Shown in pieces: positions 51,421 to 60,769 of a DNA stretch of 64,000 nucleotides. A program made the translations under genes and the position numbers. The notes beneath the pieces are model-generated. The model did not search any database and was not told where the DNA came from. It saw nothing but the letters and a program-made list of their open reading frames with translations. The first letter of the stretch is position 1. Each line of letters opens with the position of its first letter. Origin of the DNA: Spodoptera frugiperda (lineage: Eukaryota; Arthropoda; Insecta; Lepidoptera; Noctuidae); the NCBI RefSeq assembly GCF_023101765.2, contig NC_064231.1:2866501-2930500 (forward strand), in the 5' to 3' direction.

Positions 51421-52270
51421 GCGAATTAGTTCTCTAGAGTCTATTTTCTTAAAGGTTCTTATTCGTACTATAACATAGTCTTACATAGTATTTTCCTTCT
51501 TTGGTTACGAGTTTTTTGCCAAATACAGTTTATTTTATCTATGGGATTCTATAGATTTTCGTCTATTCCCTTTCAACACTTTCCTATTATATTATTCTGC
51601 CTTGCTTTGATTAAAAGAGTTTTGTCAAATATGGAGCTAAAATCACATCATATACGTCAATGATACCTTCCCTATAGGCATTTTACATACTTCTTCTGGG
51701 ATCAACAGAGAAACTTCGTATTATCTTTGCACCTATAACAAACAACCTATATTTATTTCTATAAAGAAGTGAATTATTGTTAACATCCGCTTGTTAATTA
51801 CGTGGTTCCATATTTGTATAGGAATTAACAATTAAAAATGCATTACAATTAATTTCCGATCCGTGCGAAACGTTGTATTTCTTAGTAATTACGAACACGC
51901 GCATGTAAAATTAATGAATCGTTCTCTAGTAGTCGATGTTGATTAAATCCATCAAGCATGACTTTAATTTTGATTTCGAGGTTCATATCTCTTAGTGATT
52001 ATATTCAATATACTTGAAAATATTCAAGTTCTTTGTACTCAAAACAATATTGTATCTATCTTTTGCAATCGCTGCATCAAAAATCTATACAGATATAATT
52101 TTAAGTATTATACTACTTTAAACTTTAAGTTTAATTGATATAAGTTCTTCCATTGACATGTTGAAAGTCAAACATGAATCCCAATCTCTATCTCTATATT
52201 TTTGAGAGTAGTCTAGCTGTGTACTCTATCAATCAATCTTATTGGTAAAGATAAGATTCCATTTGTTATA
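51421..52270. other. AT-rich DNA between arrays, no gene seen
   Basis: No ORF, RNA gene or recognisable mobile element is supported. Confidence 0.45.
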
Positions 52271-53460
52271 CCTATTGCCTTATAATTTCTATTGCTTCAT
52301 AGTTGTACATTTCGTGGTCAACTAACAGGACTCTGAATATCAAAATGTAAATTAGGTCAAGCCAAATTAAATATCTAAATATGCCATCTTTCAACGATTG
52401 GCTTTATAGCAGAGACTGTGTCATCTATTGCCTTATAATTTCTATTGATTCACAGTTCAATTTCTATTGCTTTACAATTTAATTTCTAATGCTTCACAGA
52501 TTAATTTCTATTGCTTCATAGTTGTACATTTCGTGGTCAACTAACAGGACTCTGAATATCAAAATGTAAATTAGGTCAAGCCAAATTAAATATCTAAATA
52601 TGCCATCTTTCAACGATTGGCTTTATAGCAGAGACTGTGTCATCTATTGCCTTATAATTTCTATTGATTTATAGTTGTATATTTCGTGGTCAACTAACAG
52701 GACTCTGAATATCAAAATGTAAATTAGGTCAAACCAAATTAAATATCTAAATATGCCATCTTTCTACGATTGACTTTATAGCAGAGACTGTGTCATCTAT
52801 TGCCTTATAATTTCTATTGCTTTATAGTTGTACATTTCGTGGTCAACTAACAGGAAGCTGAATATCAAAATGTAAATTAGGTCAAGTCAAATTAAATATC
52901 TAAATATGCCATCTTTCAACGATTGACTTTATATCAGAGACTGTGTCATCTATTGCCTTATAATTTCTAATGCTTCATAGTTTCACATTTCGTGATCAAC
53001 TAACAGAACCCTGAATATCAAAATGTAATTAGGTCAAGTCAAATGAAATATCTAAATATGCCATCTTTCAACGATTGACTTTATATCAGAGACTGTGTCA
53101 TCTATTGCCTTATAATTTCTATTGCTTCATAGTTGTACATTTCGTGGTCAACTAACAGGACTCTGAATATCAAAATGTAAATTAGGTCAAGCCAAATTAA
53201 ATATCTAAATATGCCATCTTTCAACGATTGGCTTTATAGCAGAGACTGTCTCATCTATTGCCTTATAATTTCTAATGCTTCATAGTTTCACATTTCGTGA
53301 TCAACTAACAGAACCCTGAATATCAAAATGTAATTAGATAAGGCCAGTATAAGTCTGTAAATATTATATCTTTCAGCGATTGACTTTATAGCAGATACTG
53401 TGTCATCTATTGCCTTATAATTTCTATTGCTTCATAGTTTTACATTTCCTTTTTACAACC
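52270..53460. repeat. 152/153-bp tandem array, about 8 copies
   Basis: TTGCCTTATAATTTCT begins units at 52275, 52428, 52647, 52800, 52953, 53105, 53258 and 53410. The spacing is 152-153 bp except for one 219-bp unit that carries an extra 66-bp stretch of four ATTTCTATTGCTT-like sub-repeats. Units contain CGTGGTCAACTAACAGGACT, AATGTAAATTAGGTCAAG and TATGCCATCTTTCAACGATT. Several units are identical over more than 100 bp. Confidence 0.9.
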
Positions 53461-56400
53461 TTCTATATATATGGTTTCACCCACTCACTTCACTCAATGG
53501 TCCTAACAAAACTTTGAAAATCAATGAGTCAGTTAGGTCAAAATAGATCTCTAACTCAATTAGAGAAGATCTAAAATGTCTTGTTCTTTCAAGATCATTA
53601 GCAATATTAGAATTTGATGTTTCACATAGCATGATTGCCAGAGAATTTATTGTCATTGTAAATCCGTCTTTCTTGGGTAGAACCTAGTATATCTTTCTAA
53701 TGTTTAATTAATTTATTGCAGTTAAAATATATTTCCAAAGGTCATCATCTCTTTTATTAGGAATTTGACTGTATAATAGTGTAGCTTACGCTGTATTTAG
53801 AGCTATAAGTACCTATTATATTCTTTAATTCGATTCCTTAAGTTTTCAATTCAATTGTAAACATCCTCTATTAATGCGCATTAATTAATCTTTAACATCA
53901 TTAGCATTTGCTATTAACGATTCATTTTGATTTATTATTTCCTCAAATGCTCTTAAAATCTCCAGTTTAATTTTTTTAACAAGTCAAACTATCCGTGTAT
54001 ATTTGACTAAGTATATCAAATTGCAATTTCTTAATCGCTTCAACTAGTAAATGCTTCATTAACTTTACTTTATTGTTCTTCAAAAACAATGCCGTGTTGA
54101 TTAAACTTTTCTTTGTTTAGATTTACAGCTGTTTTGTTATATTCAACTATTGTTCTTATATCAGGACTATTGTTATCCTTCGTTTTATTATTGACGTCAA
54201 ACTTAGTATTGTTGTCTTCTTAAGAATTTATTTATAGATCCAAATATTTGTGTGGTTTATCGCAGTTTTGCTTACGATTTCAGATAAAATTAGGTTTAAG
54301 TGTAGAAGTAATATAACATTATACACAAAGTATTCCCAACCATTGTTATATTCACGACACATGCAAAATTTAGGCACGTACGAATAGAAAATACTTCTAG
54401 CAAATATTTTACTAGCCCATGCAATCAAAAAGAAGCCTAAACCGAACCGAATTATTTGAAAGTGTCCATGAAAAGCAAGCTCCGTGGTAGACTTTATTTA
54501 CTCGTTGTTAAGGTACATAATAAAATGACAAGACATCACTACACATCACCCACATGCACTTCACATCGAGAAAAGAAAATATGGAGATAGAGAAAAAATT
54601 AACCCGCACGGTATATCTATGTTTCTTGATAATTATATCACTCCACAGAACACTATGGGAAGTCTCACAAACACTTGGGATGCCAAGCAAAATCAACTAC
54701 ACTTGGATAGATAGACTGAGTGCCTACAGGTGTTGGAGCTGGTAAAAATAGATTTCACATACAACCAATCACAAAAACTAGAAGCAATCACGTAAGAACT
54801 TATCAACATGACACCAAACGTTTCGTTCTAAAAATGTGTTCTAGGTAACAGAAGCTTGATTTACGTCTTGTGTTGTTTGTGTAAGAAATGCGTGTTTTTC
54901 TTTTAATACATCAGCACATATAATAAATTTTGGTTTGTTAAATAATATCAAATTAATCACTTAGCACACACTAGCTGAAATACTGATAAAATCTTCCAAT
55001 TAAAATTTATCATCATCACGATCACCTATTTTAGTAATTCCTTTTACTGAAGCGTGTTAAGAAATACTAAATATAGGTTTCAACAATCACAAAACACTTG
55101 TAGCATTAAAAGCTGTCGAAATTAGGTATTACTACCGAAGGTCAATAAAATTGTATCGATACATTTTATACTTTTTAATTCTCATTATGTCCACTCTATC
55201 AGTGATATTTAAGTGGAGGTCAGGCTACTTGCAAAACAGGTATAACTCGTCTATTATTGGTTTTAATACCTTATTTTCTGAAGCTTTATGCAATATTTGA
55301 TATCACCAACTTTAAAATCGTACTTGTTGTTAATAATATAAAACACAAATTATAAAAATACAATTTAAAACACCACTAAACTTTCCACTTCACTCGAATA
55401 TTTTAGTTATCAACAACAGACGAAATCTAGGAAAATAAACGTTGATACGAACGTAGTAAATAAATATGCAAAAGCTTTAGGTAAAGCTAAGAACACAGAT
55501 ATTGTTAAAATAAAGGATAATGTCAACCTCAAGCTAACAACGAATGCAAGACAAGGAATAAAATGAAGTGCTCGAGAAACTAGTTCTTACGACACACAAC
55601 ATAAAATCGTGATCAGCGCAACCTAACGTTCACTGGGGTAATCATCTCAACGAATGCTACAAAACGTGAGTAATTAGTGACGTACGCAAGGACCTGCCCG
55701 CCTAAGGAGGTAGGTACTAAATCTGAATTGTGAGCCAAATTAGCCAACGTGCAACTGTGTGCACAGTGCAACAAACCCAAGCAACGCGACGATCTATTGG
55801 CAGTCTCGCAAACCCGTATGCATTCAAGTGAAAACATTCTAAGTACCAAAAGCGTATGCACAATTTTGTGTTAGAATATGATAGAGATAAGGTATATTAT
55901 TATTTAACCAAGCGATGGGTTTTATTAACAACGATGGTCCCGAATGTGATGATTTAAACTTGAAATCTGTACAATAGTCGCAGCGAATTACACAAGAGGC
56001 AATGTAGCTATTCTCTTAAGAATTTCTCTTTAAATGAGCAAGTATTTTACGACACAAAATACAAAAGCACGTCTAATAATTTAATTATTCAGTAGCTAGA
56101 TACCAGCCATATTTAGTTAGAGAATGAATTTCAAAGATGCGTTCTTTCAATGATGTTTGTAATCAATTGGTTAACACTACTGAAAGTTAATATTTGCGCT
56201 ATAGGTAGATACAATGCTGGATGCTTGCTTATGCTCATAGCCGTAAGATTGAAAAATCATCATACAAAATACGCAATGCCCTCAAATTGTAATTGAGGAA
56301 AATAACTCTAAGTGCGATATTAATTAGGTTACCACATCCTCGTTCTGGTTAATAACAAACATATAGGTATATGTATAAATAAATACTATAATCACCTACC

Positions 56401-57845
56401 ACGATAATAATAATAACGTATAATATTTACAATACATATATGTAAATAAGTAGCATTTAATTAAATCTTCGGAAAATACCAGTCCAAATAAATCCGTAAT
56501 ATACCTATCCTACCTAACTATACAAATATTAAATCCGTAATATATCCTGCCTAAATAGGTACGTAAATTATTAAAAATAGTAAAATAAGTCGAATATATT
56601 GTAAAATTAATAAAATAAACGCAGACGTAAACGAAAATAAATGTCGTAAAATTACGAAATAATATTGAAGATCACGAAAAAAATACCTTTCGATATTCGA
56701 TGTAACGAATTTAAATGAATATAGAGTACCTTAAGAAGATTTATGAGAAAAGCTGCATAAGTTCAGTTGAATCAGTAAATCACTAGTACTCAAAAGTACA
56801 TACCTAAATATATTTTACTTTAGTTAAAAGAAAATGTCTTTAAACATCCTTACTCCTCTGAAGGACTCCTTAATTACAACTTCCACATTTTATTACGTAT
56901 TTTTCACTAACGCAATCAATATTAAACAGTTAATAAAAATAAACGTTTTAATATTCTCTCACACCACGGCTTTATCAAAATGTCTTTACGAACACAAACA
57001 CATTATCTGACTATGCTTACAAGCACTTAATTAGCCATTTTTATACACAAATTATAATTTGGTAATTCCGTTATTGATAACATTATCAATCTGATCATAT
57101 CGTTATTAATTCATTAAATATATCTCCTTATCATGTTAATGTTTATCTCTTCTGTTAAAACCATTTTCCAATATATTGGACAAGCCGGAAAGTAACCACA
57201 CCACAAAGTTTGATACCAGATAAAATTTGATTACGTAATCATATTGTTTTCTTTTTTAATTGTTTCAGAAAAACCAAACGTTTATCACTTGTTTCTTTGA
57301 TATCAAAATTGCAACTGTAAATACTATCCGTAATAATTGTACCTAATCCTATTTTGGAATAACCGCAAAATTCCTACGATTATTTTTCGATTAAAGCCGT
57401 AACAAGAATCAGCTCCGTATTTGTAAAAATAATAAAAAAATACATATAAGTAAGAAATAATCTTATCCTATAAATCATGTTCACTATGTGTCTTTAATAA
57501 TAAAGATTTAAAAAAATCTCTTTCCATTCTTTCCGTCAAAGAAAATATTATGGTAATGTTCAATATTTTTTACAATTTATGTAAAACGTTATTCACAATA
57601 AACATATTTATCCGTTTTTCTACCCTATCCTCGTTTCAGATAGCTATCGAAGGTACACCTCCATACCCTATCCCTATTTGACACGTCATCAAATTCTAAA
57701 ACTCGAAAACACGAAAAATACGAAAAACTTGAGCTATAATATCTGAATATTAGGTACAGTACCTAGTATAGTACCTATGTATATTATTGGTTTAAAATCC
57801 AATACAATATAACATCCTATACCACATTATGACACGAAGTCTAGA
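53461..57845. other. AT-rich DNA, no gene seen; one GC-richer patch
   Basis: The only compositional outlier is 55.59-55.87 kb, a GC-richer patch with an 82-codon minus-strand ORF (55613-55861) of no recognised family and a palindromic CTGTGTGCACAG. If a minus-strand transcript crosses this region, the patch could be a unique exon upstream of the arrays. This is conjecture. No mobile elements were recognised. Confidence 0.4.
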
Positions 57846-57849
57846 ATCT

Positions 57850-58000
57850 AGAAGTCTAGTATATCGATTGCCGCATGACGAAGGGCGGTGCCCCAACCTG
57901 ACCTGCGCAATATAGTTTCTGGACGCCCTACAGATGGCGCAGTTAGCGCTGACGTCATCTTTTATCCGCAGAACAGCTGTTCAATGGAAAAATACTAACA
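57850..58000. promoter_or_regulatory. GC-richer patch with CRE and AGATGGCGC
   Basis: CAGATGGCGCAG (from about 57931) and a perfect CRE (TGACGTCA, 57950-57957) lie 1.3 kb beyond the putative minus-strand heat-shock start. It could be an intronic enhancer, an insulator or a separate promoter. The 75-codon ORF starting at 57934 is not recognised. Confidence 0.3.
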
Positions 58001-59012
58001 ATACCTTTGACGTAGCATTATTGGTGTTTTACAAAGAATTAAATTTAAACGGTGTGCCTATTAACGTACGCAAAAATCAAAAGCCTAATGTTTTCTGGGC
58101 TTTTTGTATGGCTCTACCTAGGTCATACCGCAGACTACCTAGCCTTGTCTTACCTATCTAGGTAATATTTTCCGTTTTGCTTAGTGTCCTCAATAAGACA
58201 GCTCATTTAAAAACATATAATTCATAAAATAATGTGGTTTTTTTCTTATTAGAATAGCGCAAATTAATGACCCTGGGTCGTAAGTTTAGGATACCTATGT
58301 CGCTATTTCAGAATTTCGATCAATTTTTAAGTTTTAAAGTTATTTTTCATGGCCTACCTACGTGAAAAATTTGATAAAAAAATACGTAAATTACGAAAAA
58401 ATCACGAAAATTTTATTTTTTGATGTGCTCGTCAGTATAAGCCGCAAAAATATCAGCAATAATCAAACTAGGCTTTATCCAATATTTTTTCTTATAGGAA
58501 GGTAATGCCTAGGGTACCTATTTTTGTAAGCACTAACGTGCTGGCACGAACGAAACTGTATTTAAAAAGCCGTAAAAATGGTAATTCAAAGTATAAAAAA
58601 TATGTTACTGAAAAACATGGAAAATTCCATTTCTTATTTAAACAGATGTTTTCAAATCAGCTGGAACAATGTTTTTGCTGATAAGAGATTAAATAATGTC
58701 CACAACAAACAAACCGAGTGAAGGTCAAATAAGACGCCATTTTGGTCACGTATGTCGGCAAATATAAAACACCGGTTTTTAACAATCCTACAGCGAAATA
58801 CACAGAATAAGAGGCTAAAAAGACACTAAAACACGCCAAAAATAAAAATAAAGCGAATAATCAACAGGTAATAACAGTTTTTGGAAACTTAAAAGTCTAA
58901 CACAACCACATCATGGCGTTCTGTGACGCAATTACAAAGAAATCCAAATTTTGCCAATAGTATACAAAAATTTACGAAATAAAAACAAAAATATAATAAA
59001 GTAATACCTTAC

Positions 59013-59294
59013 CTTACATCTTATTCCTTAAAAAAACGTCTTCCCCTGCTTTATACAATCAAAATTAAGAGGATCTACGCAGTACTCGTCAACCGGGCGA
59101 TGACTCCGCCATTTTATGTGCTAACGGGACTTGCCACCTCTTTAGCTATACTCCGTATATTATACATTTTTAAAACTATTTTGTTACTTGGTATGTGCCT
59201 ACATTTTAAAGGGCCTGACTGGTCCTACCACTACTGAATCCTAAAATACATGGTAATAACCGAACCTCACCACTAGACTTGGAAAAGGTATCTC
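59013..59294 (-). ncRNA. Putative first exon of the minus-strand heat-shock transcript
   Basis: It is placed about 31 bp downstream of the minus-strand TATA box and ends at the donor TAAG|GTAAGG. Only tiny ORFs occur: 6 codons (59251-59231), 17 codons (59167-59114, MYNIRSIAKEVASPVST) and 7 codons (59112-59089, in a good AAAATGG context). Candidate acceptors include TTTTTCAG at about 58609 on the minus strand, giving an intron of about 400 bp. The start site and both splice sites are predictions. Confidence 0.35.
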
Positions 59295-59730
59295 AAAGAA
59301 TCCCCCCCGCGTTTCAGTTTATATAGCCATTGCGTCAGATGCAGTCCCCTCAACCCACTTCATTATACGGACAAATTCAGAAGGTCCCATAACACAATAA
59401 CCGGTTGGGGAAGCAAACAAACGTCTCTCAACGGTCGGGTAACCGTTCTAGAATGTTCTTTGCCGCAGTGTAAGAGACAGAGTTATAAGAAAGAACGTGA
59501 TGGCGATAATGTATTGAATTTATTTTCTAGAATAATCGCCCGCAAAACCTTGACGTATGAAAGAGACCGAGCATATATTTTGCGAGACGACAATATAATT
59601 TGGAATGTTCTAGAATCGATAAACGTAGACAGTGTGGCCAGTACCAGTACATGATTCTCCCTAGTGGAATATTTTCCACTACCACGCCTTATGTTCCAAA
59701 ATAAAATAAATTTAATGGAAGATTCCACTG
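59294..59730 (-). promoter_or_regulatory. Heat-shock-type promoter on the minus strand
   Basis: A consensus TATA box, TATATAAA, reads on the minus strand at 59325-59318. Upstream of it (higher coordinates) lie two perfect three-unit heat-shock elements, TTCTAGAATGTTC (59446-59458) and GAATGTTCTAGAA (59603-59615), and a perfect two-unit element, GAAGATTC (59718-59725). A GAGAG motif lies near 59425. Three-unit alternating GAA/TTC arrays are the binding form for trimeric HSF. Orientation is set by the TATA box: on the plus strand the same bases give only TATATAG, and the elements would lie downstream of it. The cluster could also act at a distance on Hsp70, 1 kb away. Confidence 0.6.
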
Positions 59731-60480
59731 AAAACCTAAAAAAAAATATACCTGTACTATATTATTTTGAAATAATTTCTACACTGCAGCTAATTCACTC
59801 ACATTTCAATTGGAAATATCAAGGCTTTCTTAACTCTACAACGAAGTAAACTAATAGTTAAGTACTATTTATTTGCAAATTCATTTACTCTATCCTATAG
59901 TGTCATTGGCCGTGCAGCTAATTGTATATTAATGAGTTATCTCATTAACTTTTAATTAACTCTGAGGTCAATGCACTCAACTTATAAACAACTGTAAGAC
60001 CTAAATATTTCTGTTATGGAAACTGATTCGTAGTCCTAATACAGACCTTTATTTAAAACGTTTTAATTATTACCAAAAAACTGATAATTTTCCTGAAAAA
60101 CGAAAATTTGTTAAATAAGATTAGTAAGTATAAAATTACTGCTAGAAAATTGAAAACAAGTTTTCACATAAATAAATTGTTTAGGGAAACTCGTAATAAA
60201 ACATTACAAAATATAATTATATATATTATCGTGTCGGGTGTCCGGTCCGTTGCTCTTAACAAAACATCATGGCTATTAGTAATATTTAAGTTACATCACC
60301 TGTATTACACAAAATGTACTGCTTTTGCTTAGATTTTTTGGCTTATACACATATCAACTTTCGGATAAAAAAATCTTGTTTCACCTTCTTACCAAGAATA
60401 ATACCAAGTAAACGGGGAGTTTTTATTGTCTGGTATTACCCTTTATTGCTCTCCCGCTCTAAAACTCATAGCTCTATCTC
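59731..60480. other. Intergenic spacer between the divergent promoters
   Basis: The spacer is AT-rich with no gene. ORFs of 61-74 codons here have no recognised domain. One inverted CCAAT (ATTGG near 59906) is present. Confidence 0.4.
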
Positions 60481-60481
60481 T

Positions 60482-60632
60482 TTCTAGAACGCTGATTGGT
60501 CGACAAAAATAGAGCTTACATTAAATCCATTTGTAGAACGTTCCTGATTGGTAGTTCGTGTAAGTTCTAGATTGTTCTGGAACGCTATTGGCCGAGTATA
60601 TAAGGAGCCGGCAAGCGCGGCAAAGCATTCAG
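60482..60632 (+). promoter_or_regulatory. Hsp70 promoter: HSEs, CCAAT boxes, TATA, initiator
   Basis: Heat-shock elements: TTCTAGAA (60482-60489), GAACGTTC (60536-60543) and a four-unit array TTCtaGATtgTTCtgGAA with one imperfect unit (60565-60582). Inverted CCAAT boxes (ATTGG) interleave at 60495, 60547 and 60587. TATATAAGG lies at 60597-60605. An arthropod initiator, TTCAGT, has its A at 60631, the likely +1. Spacing is typical of insect Hsp70 promoters. Confidence 0.9.
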
Positions 60633-60769
60633 TATTTGAAAATACAAGCAAGCGAAGAGAAGAGAAGAGGTTAAGTGCGGTAATACTACCGAACAAAGTT
60701 TACGCAAAACAAATAATAATACAAGTGTTTATTGTTCAAGTGAATACAGAAGAAATATAATTAAGAAAA
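60631..60769 (+). other. Hsp70 5' untranslated leader
   Basis: The leader of about 139 nt is A-rich, unstructured-looking and free of upstream ATG codons, with an AGAGAAGAGAAGAG purine run near 60656. Drosophila Hsp70 leaders are similarly A-rich, which is linked to translation during heat shock. It ends AAGAAAAATGCC, a good start context. Confidence 0.65.

Larger units (their letters stand above)
38470..59294 (-). ncRNA. Hypothetical heat-inducible repeat lncRNA, hsr-omega-like
   Basis: Hypothesis. A minus-strand transcription unit would start near 59294 under a heat-shock promoter, splice from a donor at 59013/59012 (TAAG|GTAAGG), and run through the 153-, 280-, 166- and 64-bp repeats. Seen: the promoter motifs, the donor, the absence of long ORFs on this strand in the first exon, the arrays and the plus-strand C excess. 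Known: Drosophila hsr-omega has a heat-shock promoter, two small exons, a tiny ORF and kilobases of tandem repeats that hold hnRNPs in the nucleus. Inferred: that the two are analogous. The lower boundary is arbitrary, set at the outer edge of the last array; no poly(A) site could be chosen. Alternatives are a short heat-shock transcript that stops before the arrays, or arrays that are plain satellite. Confidence 0.3.

Noticed and set aside
38470..53460. Arrays as centromeric or telomeric satellite
   Set aside because: The arrays are only 1-5 kb, of four unrelated families, and separated by unique AT-rich DNA next to a euchromatic Hsp70. Lepidopteran chromosomes are holocentric without large satellites, and no TTAGG telomere run is present.
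55613..55861. 82-codon minus-strand ORF as a protein gene
   Set aside because: It has no recognised domain and no clear splice sites or poly(A) signal linked to it. The GC-richer patch is reported as a region instead.
59280..59730. The second HSE cluster as the relic promoter of a lost plus-strand Hsp70 duplicate
   Set aside because: No Hsp70 coding remnant follows on the plus strand before the real gene, and the only consensus TATA box reads on the minus strand. The idea is kept as a weak alternative.
60548..60760. 70-codon plus-strand ORF upstream of Hsp70
   Set aside because: Its ATG lies upstream of the TATA box and likely start site, so it is not in the mRNA as an ORF.
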